From the NCBI GenBank assembly GCA_025454915.1, contig JALONN010000001.1, positions 1 through 64,000 of the forward strand: 64,000 nucleotides of DNA. Reading direction: 5' to 3'. This DNA is from Raineya sp. (GTDB lineage: Bacteria; Bacteroidota; Bacteroidia; Cytophagales; Thermonemataceae). The position numbers and the translations under genes were made by a program. The notes beneath the pieces were generated by a model. It did not search any database and had not been told where the DNA came from. It saw only the letters and a program-made list of their open reading frames with translations. Positions 42,516 through 51,071 of this stretch are shown piece by piece (positions within the stretch are counted from its first letter, which is position 1; each line of letters begins with the position of its first letter).

Positions 42516-43238
42516 GTGCGTTTTATACCAGCCATTGATATTATTGATGGGAAATGTGTACGTCTTACCCAAGGCGATTATTCCCAAAAAACAATCTATA
42601 ACGAAAATCCTTTAGAGGTAGCTAAGTCTTTTGAAGATGCAGGCTTACAATACCTTCATTTAGTAGATTTAGATGGAGCAAAACAAAAAAAAGTAGTAAA
42701 TTATAAAGTTTTGGAACAAATTGCTTCTCAAACAGCCTTAAACATAGATTTTGGAGGAGGGGTTCAATCTGATGAAGATATTCAGAGAGTTTTTGATGCT
42801 GGAGCAAAACAAATAACAGGAGGAAGTATAGCTGTTAAAAATCCTGATTTGTTCGAGTCTTGGATTAAGCGTTATGGTTCTGAAAAAATTATACTTGGAG
42901 CGGATGTAAAAAATGAAAAAATAGCTGTTGGAGGATGGGAGGAGACATCAGAATTACATATTTTTGATTTCTTAGAAAAATATCTTGCAAAAGGAATTAG
43001 GTATATAATTTGCACTGATATAAGCAAAGACGGACTCCTGCAAGGAACATCTGTTGAGTTGTATCAAAAAATACTCAAAAAATTTCCAGATATACATTTG
43101 ATAGCAAGTGGAGGAGTATCTTGTATGCAAGATTTAGATGACTTACAAAAAAATGGCTTGGAAGGTGCAATCATCGGAAAAGCAATTTACGAAGGTAAAA
43201 TTGGTTTAAATCAATTAGGCAAAGGGTACTCAAAATAA
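42516..43238 (+). CDS. hisA: HisA, phosphoribosylformimino-AICAR ribotide isomerase
   Basis: A 240-residue (beta/alpha)8-barrel protein. The start is GTG ([20 protein letters not shown]); no upstream ATG is in frame. Motifs are [52 protein letters not shown] and [15 protein letters not shown]. The two catalytic Asp are in PAIDI and CTDISKDG. It catalyses the Amadori step of histidine synthesis. No other his gene is adjacent, which is unusual because hisA normally lies in a his operon. Confidence 0.95.
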   Translation: MRFIPAIDIIDGKCVRLTQGDYSQKTIYNENPLEVAKSFEDAGLQYLHLVDLDGAKQKKVVNYKVLEQIASQTALNIDFGGGVQSDEDIQRVFDAGAKQITGGSIAVKNPDLFESWIKRYGSEKIILGADVKNEKIAVGGWEETSELHIFDFLEKYLAKGIRYIICTDISKDGLLQGTSVELYQKILKKFPDIHLIASGGVSCMQDLDDLQKNGLEGAIIGKAIYEGKIGLNQLGKGYSK

Positions 43239-43251
43239 AAAAGACAAAAAA

Positions 43252-43282
43252 TTGGTTATGAGTTTTTTTCTTACTTTCTTTG
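43252..43282 (+). promoter_or_regulatory. Possible promoter of rpoD
   Basis: TTG (43252-43254), a 20-base spacer and TTTCTTTG (43275-43282), one base from TAnnTTTG, followed by CAG. The leader to the start codon would be about 90 bases. Confidence 0.35.
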
Positions 43283-43377
43283 CAGTTTTGAAACTTTGTA
43301 GGTAAGGCTTTTGTTGTACAAAAGGTGGATTCACCCTTTGTATTTTTTTAATATACAATAAAAAAACAAATTATAGC

Positions 43378-44241
43378 ATGAGACAGCTAAAAATTAGCAA
43401 GCAAATTACTAATCGCGAGAGCCAATCTTTGGATAAATATCTCCAAGAAATTGGTAAAGTAGATTTGCTCACACCTGATGAAGAAGTGGAACTTGCTAAA
43501 CGCATACGTGAGGGAGATAAATACGCCTTAGAAAAACTAACAAAGGCTAACCTTCGTTTCGTGGTTTCTGTGGCTAAGCAATATCAAAATCAAGGTCTTT
43601 CGCTTGGCGACTTAATCAATGAAGGAAATTTAGGTTTGATTAAAGCTGCTCAACGTTTTGATGAAACAAGAGGATTTAAGTTTATTTCTTATGCTGTTTG
43701 GTGGATTCGTCAGTCTATCCTGCAAGCATTGGCTGAGCAATCTCGTATCGTTCGTCTGCCCCTAAACAGAGTAGGTTCTTTGAATAAAATCTCAAAAACA
43801 TTTTCTGAGTTAGAGCAAAAATTTGAACGTGAGCCTTCACCTGATGAACTAGCCGAAGTTTTGGAAGTAACTACCTCAGAAGTAGTAGATACACTCAAAA
43901 TATCTGGTCGTCACGTATCAATGGATGCTCCTTTCGTACAAGGCGAAGAAAATAGCTTATTAGATGTACTTGAAAATGATGGAGAGGAAAGCCCTGATAC
44001 AGGACTTATCAGCGACTCATTGCGTAAAGAAATCCAAAGAGCATTATCTACCCTTACACAAAGAGAAGCAGATGTGGTAACCCTTTACTTTGGTTTGAAC
44101 GGAGAAAGTGCCTTAACACTTGAAGAAATAGGCGAGAAATTCAATCTGACTCGTGAAAGAGTAAGACAAATCAAAGAAAAAGCCATCAGAAGATTAAGAC
44201 ATACTTCTCGAAGCAAAGCTTTAAAACCTTATTTAGGATAA
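43378..44241 (+). CDS. rpoD: Primary RNA polymerase sigma factor (RpoD/SigA)
   Basis: A 287-residue sigma-70 protein. N-terminal [20 protein letters not shown] is the known start of the Bacteroidota primary sigma, which lacks region 1.1. Region 1.2-2 has [60 protein letters not shown] and [17 protein letters not shown]. Region 3 has [16 protein letters not shown]. Region 4 has [20 protein letters not shown] and RLRHTSRSK. It recognises the TTG/TAnnTTTG promoters seen in this window. A terminator follows at once. Confidence 0.95.
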   Translation: MRQLKISKQITNRESQSLDKYLQEIGKVDLLTPDEEVELAKRIREGDKYALEKLTKANLRFVVSVAKQYQNQGLSLGDLINEGNLGLIKAAQRFDETRGFKFISYAVWWIRQSILQALAEQSRIVRLPLNRVGSLNKISKTFSELEQKFEREPSPDELAEVLEVTTSEVVDTLKISGRHVSMDAPFVQGEENSLLDVLENDGEESPDTGLISDSLRKEIQRALSTLTQREADVVTLYFGLNGESALTLEEIGEKFNLTRERVRQIKEKAIRRLRHTSRSKALKPYLG

Positions 44242-44244
44242 ATT

Positions 44245-44273
44245 AAAAGCCCCAAATCACTTGGGGCTTTTTT
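44245..44273 (+). terminator. rpoD terminator
   Basis: An 11-bp stem (AAAAGCCCCAA / TTGGGGCTTTT) with a 5-base loop and a T-run. It starts 4 bases after the rpoD stop. Confidence 0.85.
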
Positions 44274-44308
44274 ATTTCAATATTGAACAAAATAAAGTAA
44301 GATTAAAT

Positions 44309-45706
44309 ATGGAGGCTTCATTTGTTTCACATCGTTCAGTTGGTGATGATTATGGCTTTTTTGAAATAAAAATTTACCCACCTAATGTTACAGAAATTAT
44401 ATTGGAGTATAAAAATGACTTTTCTGGAGTATTGGAGAGTATAAAAGGTACAGAAAAGATACAAAAATTATATGTAGGACTAAAAAAGCTAGAAAAATAT
44501 GCTGAGGATAAAACACAATTTTATTTTCATTTAAAAGAACTCTTGCTACAAGAAAAAAAAGTTATAGATGAGTTGCTCAAAACTATTCATTTTGAAACAG
44601 AAGAACATTACCAAATCATCAATGTTTTAAATGCTCTTGAAAACGCAAAAGAAGCAGGTTTTTTGGATGGTTTACAAGCTATTACCGAAGTAAAAAATAA
44701 AGAAGCATGGTCATCTTGGGAAATAAAAGGCTCAAAAACAAATGATTATTGTCTGAGTGGAATGGTTGAAAAAGCTGAATATGTAGATTTTACCTTCATA
44801 AATAAAAATACAGGTATTTCACACTCTTGGGATAATCCTTCATTTTTATATCAAAATCTTTATCCAATTCTCCAAAAAGCATATTTTTATAAAAATCAAA
44901 TCATAAAAGCTAAAAACAAAGAAATTCAATTGCCTCAAGAATTTTGGGATAATTTGCCTGCTTCTAAAAAACAAGTAGCAGAAAATATTTTCCAGAATAT
45001 TCCTATTCAAGATTGGGCTTATGTTTATGAAATGATTCTGGAAGCCCAAAAAATAGGCTTTTGGCAATTATATCTTAATAGAAATGTAGCTGAAACACTT
45101 GAGAATCTTACAGAAATACACAAGTTTTATCAAAAACAAACACCTGAATATTTTGAAAGTAACCAAATAAAACCTGCCACAGATGAACAAATCATAGAAA
45201 TAGAAAATAGTTTGGGAGAACAATTAGAGCCTGCCTATCAAGCATTTTTAAAACAGAATACACTTTCTTTTGATTTTGATGGAAATTTTAAAGTATTGAG
45301 TATTTTGGAGGTTATCAAACGTTGGCAAGGCATGAATGAACTTTTGGATGAAGGTGTTTTTGATGATGGGAGAGTAGAATACCACCTTGAACATGATTTT
45401 GGAAACTGGAATGGAGAGTATATTCAGCAAGTTTGGTGGAGTAAAAAATGGCTTCCTTTTGCTGAGGATAGTTGTGGCAATATGAAATGTATAGATTTTA
45501 GTCCTGCCGAAAACGGAAATATGTATCAATTGGTTTCAATGGAAATCCAAGATGGGCAAGGACCATTTGTATTCAATGAATATCAGGATTTTGCGGATTT
45601 TTTAGCTACCCATTTAAAATATCTTCAAAGAAAGCAATACAGGCTTGTTGCCTATAATGTAGGCAACATGATAGAAGTAGACTCTTACATTAAACCTATT
45701 TTATAA
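44309..45706 (+). CDS. SMI1/KNR4 (SUKH) family protein with N-terminal extension
   Basis: A 465-residue protein; I place the start at ATG 44309, because the longer frame begins in the rpoD terminator. Residues ~295-455 form a SMI1/KNR4-like domain: PATDEQIIEIENSLGEQLEP, YQAFLKQN, QQVWWSKKWLPFAEDSCGNM, and QDGQGPFVF. In bacteria this SUKH superfamily includes many immunity proteins against polymorphic toxins. The N-terminal ~280 residues are unknown (VIDELLKTIHFETEEHYQII, LSGMVEKAEYVDF). No toxin gene is adjacent, so an immunity role is not shown. Confidence 0.7.
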   Translation: MEASFVSHRSVGDDYGFFEIKIYPPNVTEIILEYKNDFSGVLESIKGTEKIQKLYVGLKKLEKYAEDKTQFYFHLKELLLQEKKVIDELLKTIHFETEEHYQIINVLNALENAKEAGFLDGLQAITEVKNKEAWSSWEIKGSKTNDYCLSGMVEKAEYVDFTFINKNTGISHSWDNPSFLYQNLYPILQKAYFYKNQIIKAKNKEIQLPQEFWDNLPASKKQVAENIFQNIPIQDWAYVYEMILEAQKIGFWQLYLNRNVAETLENLTEIHKFYQKQTPEYFESNQIKPATDEQIIEIENSLGEQLEPAYQAFLKQNTLSFDFDGNFKVLSILEVIKRWQGMNELLDEGVFDDGRVEYHLEHDFGNWNGEYIQQVWWSKKWLPFAEDSCGNMKCIDFSPAENGNMYQLVSMEIQDGQGPFVFNEYQDFADFLATHLKYLQRKQYRLVAYNVGNMIEVDSYIKPIL

Positions 45707-45734
45707 CAAAGCCCCAATAATTTGGGGCTTTGTT
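45705..45734. terminator. Bidirectional terminator between SUKH and glycosyltransferase genes
   Basis: A 13-bp perfect stem (AACAAAGCCCCAA at 45705-45717, complement at 45722-45734) with a TAAT loop. It serves both convergent genes. Confidence 0.85.
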
Positions 45735-46687
45735 TATATTCCAATTTTCTTAGAAACTACATATTCTTGTGTTTTGGAGGAGTTTGTGATAATCATCTCT
45801 CCCAAAAAACCTGCCATAAAAAGTTGTACACCCACAATAATGGCGACAAGAGCTAAATAAAATAAGGGTTGGTCTGTAATATTTCTAAAACGCTCATTTT
45901 GGTAGATATGAAACATTTTTTCACCGATGAGATAGAGTGTAATCATCATTCCTAAAAAGAAAGAAAGTACACCCAAACCTCCAAAAAAGTGCATAGGACG
46001 TTTTCTAAACTTTGTTACAAACGTAATAGAAAGCAAATCTAAGAATCCAAATAAAAAACGTTCCAAACCAAATTTGGTTACACCATATTTACGAGGATGG
46101 TGTTTGACTTTTTTCTCTCCAATTTTCTTAAAACCCACTGATTTGGCTATCACAGGAATATAACGATGCATTTCGCCATATACCTCTATACTTTTCACTA
46201 CACGAAGTTTATAGGCTTTCAGACCACAATTAAAATCGTGTAAAGGAATGCCCGAAAACCAACGAGTAACAGCATTATAAAGTTTTGTAGGAATAGTCTT
46301 AGAAATGGGGTCTTGGCGTTTTTGTTTCCAACCCGAAACTAAATCGAAATTTTCTTGTGTAATCATCTGATAAAGAGCAGGAATCTCTTCAGGGTCATCT
46401 TGCAAATCTGCATCCATTGTAATGACTACCTCTCCCTGAGCTTCTTGAAAACCTGTATGCAAGGCAGCCGATTTTCCATAATTTCTGTTAAACTGCAAAC
46501 CTTTTACAGCAGCGTTTTTCTCTGAAATTTGTCCTACAACTGCCCAAGTATCATCCTTACTGCCATCATCAATTATTATTACTTCATACGAAAAATTATG
46601 TTGTTGCATTACTTGAGCTATCCAATTGGTTAGCTCTGGTAACGATTCAGCTTCGTTGTAAGCTGGAACGACCACAGATATTTGCAT
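45734..46687 (-). CDS. Family 2 glycosyltransferase, DPM1/GtrB-like
   Basis: A 317-residue protein with a GT-A catalytic domain (VVPAYNEAESLPEL, IIDDGSKDDTW, QFNRNYGKSAALHTGFQEA, TMDADLQDDPEEI) and two C-terminal membrane helices (about 232-255 and 270-295). The DxD-like DADLQDD and the membrane segments match polyprenyl-phosphate sugar transferases. They charge undecaprenyl phosphate with a sugar on the inner face of the membrane. It is 2 bases downstream of the cyclophilin gene in an operon. Confidence 0.85.
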   Translation of the reverse strand: MQISVVVPAYNEAESLPELTNWIAQVMQQHNFSYEVIIIDDGSKDDTWAVVGQISEKNAAVKGLQFNRNYGKSAALHTGFQEAQGEVVITMDADLQDDPEEIPALYQMITQENFDLVSGWKQKRQDPISKTIPTKLYNAVTRWFSGIPLHDFNCGLKAYKLRVVKSIEVYGEMHRYIPVIAKSVGFKKIGEKKVKHHPRKYGVTKFGLERFLFGFLDLLSITFVTKFRKRPMHFFGGLGVLSFFLGMMITLYLIGEKMFHIYQNERFRNITDQPLFYLALVAIIVGVQLFMAGFLGEMIITNSSKTQEYVVSKKIGI

Positions 46688-46689
46688 AG

Positions 46690-47412
46690 TTATTTACTTT
46701 TCTTGTTTTTTTTAGTTTTTTCTATGGCTGGATACTGATAACCATATTTTTTTGTAATGTCTTTTCTTTTCATGGTAATCACTTTTACCTTCATTTTCAT
46801 ATCTTGAAGAGGTCTGTTATTACCATCTGTTGCCTCTGCTGCTATTTTGTCCAAAACATCCATTCCAGAAAGCATTTCACCATATACAGTATAATTTTGG
46901 TCAAGATGAGGAGTTCCTCCTTTAGTTTTATAAATAGTTCTGTGTTCTTCAGGATAATTCACGCCTGTACGCTGAGAAAGTGCATTGAGCTCGTCATCTG
47001 AAAAAACTCTGCCTTGTACAATGTAAAACTGACAGCTACTAGAGGCTTTCTGAGGGTTGTTATCTCTTGCAGCAGCCAAAACACCTTTTTTATGAAACAA
47101 ATTCGGCAAAAATTCAGCATCTACTTTATAGTCTAAACCCCCAGAGCCAAGCATTTGTCCTGCTGGAGCGTTTTTCGATTTAGGGTCACCACCTTGTATC
47201 ATAAAATCTTTAATTACTCTATGAAAAAGCAAATCATCGTAGAACTTTTCCTTTATAAGTTTTAAGAAATTAGCTTTATGCTTAGGAGTTTGGTCATAAA
47301 GCACAAAAGTCATTTCACCATATTGTGTGGAAATAACCACTAATTCATCTTTTTTCTGAGCAAATAATAAACTTGGAAATAACAAAAGTGCTGATAAAAA
47401 AAACTTGTTCAT
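46690..47412 (-). CDS. Exported cyclophilin-type peptidylprolyl isomerase
   Basis: A 240-residue protein with a signal peptide (MNKFFLSALLLFPSLLFA) and Gln19. The cyclophilin domain has YDQTPKHKANFLKLIKEKFY, LLFHRVIKDFMIQGGDPKSK, GSGGLDYKVDAEF and SSCQFYIVQGRVFSDDEL. Arg in FHRVI and the QGGD are core active-site parts; the later HLDQNYTVYGEMLSGMDVLD matches the family. It speeds proline isomerisation in the periplasm. The C-terminus is a Lys-rich tail. It is first in an operon with the glycosyltransferase. Confidence 0.9.
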   Translation of the reverse strand: MNKFFLSALLLFPSLLFAQKKDELVVISTQYGEMTFVLYDQTPKHKANFLKLIKEKFYDDLLFHRVIKDFMIQGGDPKSKNAPAGQMLGSGGLDYKVDAEFLPNLFHKKGVLAAARDNNPQKASSSCQFYIVQGRVFSDDELNALSQRTGVNYPEEHRTIYKTKGGTPHLDQNYTVYGEMLSGMDVLDKIAAEATDGNNRPLQDMKMKVKVITMKRKDITKKYGYQYPAIEKTKKNKKSK

Positions 47413-47429
47413 AAATTTTTTAATGGTAA

Positions 47430-47510
47430 GTTGTTAATTTTAAAATGGTGAATTTAAAATGCTAAATGGTTAGTGTTTTAATGCTAAAATCTAAATTAAA
47501 AAATATATTT
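47430..47510. repeat. AT-rich intergenic spacer with repeated words
   Basis: The ~110-base gap between the cyclophilin gene and the CoA-binding gene has words such as TTTAAAATGGTGAATTTAAA, GCTAAATGGTTAGTGTTTTA and ATGCTAAAATCTAAATT. The same kind of words occur in the sufC-sufD spacer (31886-31993). There is no ORF or clear hairpin. Confidence 0.3.
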
Positions 47511-47524
47511 TTCTTGTATCTACT

Positions 47525-47887
47525 TTAATACTGACCTGTATTAAGCATTACAAGCGTACATGCTTCTATACATTCTATCCCTTCTTTTTGGGCTTTCTTG
47601 TATAGCTCAGGGTTTTCTGTGCCTGGGTTAAAGATAATACGTTTAGGCTTGGTTTGTAGGATATAATCGTACCATTCTTCCTGATTTGCTACACCCACAT
47701 ACATGGTAATGGTATCAATTTCTTCAAAAATTTTATTTTTATCTTTTTCAATACTTTCGCCAAAAACTTCTCCGTTCTTTATGCCTACGGGTACAATAGG
47801 ATGCCCCTTTTGAGTAAGCAGCCGAGCAGCCAGATAGGCGTATCGGTCGGTGTTGGTGGTTGCTCCTAAAATCAAGGTTTTTTTCAT
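47525..47887 (-). CDS. CoA-binding domain protein (YccU-like)
   Basis: A 120-residue Rossmann-type protein. I place the start at 47887 (MKKTLILGATTNTDRYAYLA), because the longer frame adds 26 residues that do not fit the family. Motifs: LGATTNTDRYAYLAARLL, GHPIVPVG, GVANQEEWYDYILQ, FNPGTENPELYKKAQKEG and a final CTLVMLNTGQY. It resembles the CoA-binding domain of acyl-CoA synthetases (YccU/CoA_binding_2). The biological role is unknown. It stands alone. Confidence 0.8.
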   Translation of the reverse strand: MKKTLILGATTNTDRYAYLAARLLTQKGHPIVPVGIKNGEVFGESIEKDKNKIFEEIDTITMYVGVANQEEWYDYILQTKPKRIIFNPGTENPELYKKAQKEGIECIEACTLVMLNTGQY

Positions 47888-48006
47888 AAAATGATAGCCA
47901 AAAGCAATAAAGTTCTCAAAGGTAAACAAAAAATCTATATTTTTGATTTTTATAAAAATCAACATTTTTTACAAAAACATCATAAACTACTTCAAACAAT
48001 GCTTAT

Positions 48007-50106
48007 ATGAAGAAAATCGTAATTCCTTCAATTCTTTCACTTTTGATAAGTGGTGCAATGGCTCAAAACTTACAATATCCACAAACTGCCAAAGTAAACC
48101 AGACAGATGCATACTACGGAACGCAAGTAGCAGACCCTTATCGCTGGCTTGAAGTCTCTGACTCTGCTTCAGTAAAGAACTGGGTAACTGAACAAAATAA
48201 AGTTACGTTTGGGTATTTAGAGAAAATACCTTTCAGAGATAAAATCCGAAAGCGTTTACAAGAAGTTTGGAACTATCCTAAAATGGGTGTACCTGCAAAA
48301 GTGGGAGATTATTATATCATTCAGAAAAACAATGGATTGCAAAATCAGTATGTTTTTTATATTAAAAAAGGAAAAGATGGCAAAGAAGAAGTACTTTTAG
48401 ACCCCAATACACTTTCTACAGAGGGAATAGTATCTGTGGGAAACTGGAGTGTTTCAGATGATAAACGTTATTTTGCTTATTCATTATCAAAAGGAGGCTC
48501 AGATTGGAGTACTATTTATGTGATGGACTTAAATACTCGTCAGAATATTTCAGATAAACTCGATTGGGTGAAATTTTCTGGAATTGCATGGTATAAAGAT
48601 GGCTTTTTCTATAGCAGATATGATGCTCCCCAAAAAGGAAAAGAACTAGAAGCTAAAAACCAGTATCACAAACTCTATTATCATAAAATAGGAACAAGCC
48701 AAAGTCAAGATGAATTGATTTATACAGATAGAAAAAACCCACTTCAAAACGTTTCTGCGTCAGTAAGCGAAAAAAACAATCTTTTATATGTCTTTTTGCC
48801 CAAAGGAACAGCAGGAACAGCAATTCACTATAAAAAATTAGGAGGTTTTGGCGATTTGCGCCCTCTGATTGATAATCAGGAAAATGAAAATAGCCTTATT
48901 ACCACACTCGATAATCATGCTTATGTACTGACAAACCATCAGGCACCTAAATACAGACTTGTGGCTATTCCACTAGATAACCCCAAAGTAGAAAACTGGA
49001 AAACTGTAATTGCTGAATCAGAAAATGTATTGAATGGTGTTCGTTACATAGGAGGTAAATTTATTGCTACTTACATGAAAGACGCAAGCCACAGGGTATA
49101 TGTTTTGGATAAATCTGGAAAACAACTCAATGAAATCAAACTTCCTGCTTTGGGTACAGTAGGGGGCTTTGGTGGCAAAGAAGAAGACACAGAGACATAC
49201 TATACATTTACATCGTTTGTTTCTGGTGGAAATATTTATGAGTACGATTTGAATACCAATCAGTCTAAACTGTATTTTCAACCTTCTGTAAAATTTAATG
49301 CCAGCGATTATGAAACCAAAGAGGTTTTTTATAAAAGCAAAGATGGCAAACAAGTTCATATGTTCCTTACCCATAAAAAAGGCTTGAAACGCAATGGTGA
49401 TAATCCTACTTATTTATATGGTTATGGAGGTTTTAATATCAGTGTGAATCCAAGTTTTGATGTACGCATGATACCATTTCTAGAAGCAGGTGGTGTGTAT
49501 GCTGTGGCTAATTTGCGTGGAGGAAGCGAATATGGGGAAGAGTGGCACAAAGATGGGATGGGACTCAAAAAACAAAATGTTTTTGATGATTTTATTTCAG
49601 CTGCTGAATATTTAATCAAAGAAAAATACACATCATCTAAGAAAATCGCTATTTCAGGGCGTAGCAATGGAGGTTTATTGGTAGGAGCGTGCCTTACACA
49701 ACGCCCAGACTTGTTTGCAGTGGCTCTACCAGGGGTAGGGGTAATGGATATGCTTCGTTTCCATAAATTTACAATCGGATGGGCTTGGGTACCAGAATAT
49801 GGCTCTTCTGAACGTTCTAAAGAAGACTTTGAGAATTTACTTAAATTTTCTCCGTTACATAGCATTAAGCCTGCCAATTATCCTGCAACGCTGGTTTATA
49901 CAGCAGACCACGATGACAGGGTAGTACCAGCACATTCTTATAAGTTTATTTCTAATCTGCAAGCCAACCAAAAGGGTACAGCACCTACACTTATACGCAT
50001 AGATGTGGATGCAGGACATGGCTCTGGAAAGCCCATTGCCAAACAAATAGACGAATGGGCTGATATTTGGGCTTTTACACTCTGGAATATGGGAATTAAA
50101 AAGTAA
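48007..50106 (+). CDS. Prolyl oligopeptidase (family S9A), exported
   Basis: A 699-residue protein with a signal peptide ending SGAMA before Gln. The N-terminal propeller (about 75-410) begins after VADPYRWLEVSDS. The C-terminal hydrolase has GGFNISVNPSFDVRMIPFLE, AVANLRGGSEYGEEWHKDG and the triad Ser553 (GRSNGG), Asp636 (ADHDDRV) and His671 (DAGHGSG). Numbering is close to that of porcine prolyl oligopeptidase. It cleaves after Pro in short peptides, probably in the periplasm. Confidence 0.93.
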   Translation: MKKIVIPSILSLLISGAMAQNLQYPQTAKVNQTDAYYGTQVADPYRWLEVSDSASVKNWVTEQNKVTFGYLEKIPFRDKIRKRLQEVWNYPKMGVPAKVGDYYIIQKNNGLQNQYVFYIKKGKDGKEEVLLDPNTLSTEGIVSVGNWSVSDDKRYFAYSLSKGGSDWSTIYVMDLNTRQNISDKLDWVKFSGIAWYKDGFFYSRYDAPQKGKELEAKNQYHKLYYHKIGTSQSQDELIYTDRKNPLQNVSASVSEKNNLLYVFLPKGTAGTAIHYKKLGGFGDLRPLIDNQENENSLITTLDNHAYVLTNHQAPKYRLVAIPLDNPKVENWKTVIAESENVLNGVRYIGGKFIATYMKDASHRVYVLDKSGKQLNEIKLPALGTVGGFGGKEEDTETYYTFTSFVSGGNIYEYDLNTNQSKLYFQPSVKFNASDYETKEVFYKSKDGKQVHMFLTHKKGLKRNGDNPTYLYGYGGFNISVNPSFDVRMIPFLEAGGVYAVANLRGGSEYGEEWHKDGMGLKKQNVFDDFISAAEYLIKEKYTSSKKIAISGRSNGGLLVGACLTQRPDLFAVALPGVGVMDMLRFHKFTIGWAWVPEYGSSERSKEDFENLLKFSPLHSIKPANYPATLVYTADHDDRVVPAHSYKFISNLQANQKGTAPTLIRIDVDAGHGSGKPIAKQIDEWADIWAFTLWNMGIKK

Positions 50107-50114
50107 AATTTTAT

Positions 50115-50153
50115 AAAACATAAATGCCTCCAATTTGGAGGCATTTATGTTTT
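50115..50153. terminator. Bidirectional terminator after the oligopeptidase gene
   Basis: A long perfect stem (AAAACATAAATGCCTCC and its complement, 17 bp) with a 5-base loop. It overlaps the end of the convergent nucleoside hydrolase gene. Confidence 0.85.
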
Positions 50154-51008
50154 TGTAAAAGTATCTACAAACTTTACATGGTCATAATCTGTGATAATCC
50201 ATGTTTTGGTATTTTCTTGGAGTTTGGCTCCCCATTCTCCTTTTTCTCTGAAAATTTCGACCTCTGCCCATGTTCCAATACTCAAATCCAAGGCACAACA
50301 GGCAGCCAGCGGATCGTGGAGCATTTTACCCAATGGATTTTTAGTCAAATAATACTCCATTCCTTTATAAATGAGGCTCAAAGACATCGATAAATCTTTA
50401 TATTGAGAAATGATATGATGAAACGAAGTATCATACACAACTCCATGACAGACATTTTTGGAAACAAAATATCGAATATCAATTTTATCTGTGGCAAGGG
50501 CTTTAAATGCAGCAGGAATATCTCCATTCAAATTAAAAGTAGGACAGGTTTTTCTGCCTTTAAACTTTTCTAACTGTTTTTCAGCAGGAACAACACCTTC
50601 ACCTGCAAAACCTCCCTGAGCCACAAGTGTTCCTAATTTAAAATCAGGGCTATCAAGGGCTTTGCCTAAGTTTTTCAGTGGAGCTCCAGTAATAAGGGTA
50701 GTGTTTTCATCACAGTATTTTATCAATACTTCAAAGCCTTCTTGGGCATTGTTAGAGGGCGTTATTTGACCATAAGCATTTTCATGCCAGTCTGAAACGC
50801 AGGTTTTAGGGTGTTCAATATTAAAAGCTCCAATAGGAATGTCTTTTTGGAATATTTTGAGGGTTTTTTCAACCAAACCTACCTGATAAGCTGAACCTGG
50901 GGTAATGGTAACAGCTTTTAAATTGACATCTGGATGCCCCAACAATAACAGTAATGTGATATAGTCATCAGGGTCGTTGGTTTCCATGTCAAAAATAATG
51001 TTTTTCAT
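50145..51008 (-). CDS. Inosine-uridine preferring nucleoside hydrolase family protein
   Basis: A 287-residue protein. The N-terminal metal site reads DMETNDPDD, the family form being D(T)DPGxDD. Other parts are LKAVTITPGSAY, NTTLITGAPLKNLGKAL, VAQGGFAGEG, FNLNGDIPAAFKAL, and a later HDPLAACCAL. Nucleoside hydrolases split the N-glycosidic bond of ribonucleosides and bind Ca2+ through the Asp cluster. The altered spacing near the first Asp suggests a divergent subfamily. Downstream of aceB on the same strand, with a hairpin between them. Confidence 0.8.
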   Translation of the reverse strand: MKNIIFDMETNDPDDYITLLLLLGHPDVNLKAVTITPGSAYQVGLVEKTLKIFQKDIPIGAFNIEHPKTCVSDWHENAYGQITPSNNAQEGFEVLIKYCDENTTLITGAPLKNLGKALDSPDFKLGTLVAQGGFAGEGVVPAEKQLEKFKGRKTCPTFNLNGDIPAAFKALATDKIDIRYFVSKNVCHGVVYDTSFHHIISQYKDLSMSLSLIYKGMEYYLTKNPLGKMLHDPLAACCALDLSIGTWAEVEIFREKGEWGAKLQENTKTWIITDYDHVKFVDTFTKT

Positions 51009-51017
51009 AGTTTTTAT

Positions 51018-51064
51018 AATTTTGTCATTCCAAATAACAAGAGGCTACTTGGAATGACAAAATT
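51018..51064. terminator. Hairpin terminator between aceB and the nucleoside hydrolase gene
   Basis: A 16-bp perfect stem (AATTTTGTCATTCCAA at 51018-51033, complement at 51049-51064) with a 15-base loop. It lies 8 bases after the aceB stop (minus strand). Confidence 0.75.
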
Positions 51065-51071
51065 ACATTTT

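Noticed and set aside
44261..44308. Upstream TTG start for the SUKH gene
   Set aside because: It lies inside the rpoD terminator hairpin, so ATG 44309 is used.
49422..49877. 151-codon minus-strand frame inside the prolyl oligopeptidase gene
   Set aside because: It covers the catalytic region of a clear S9 peptidase on the other strand.
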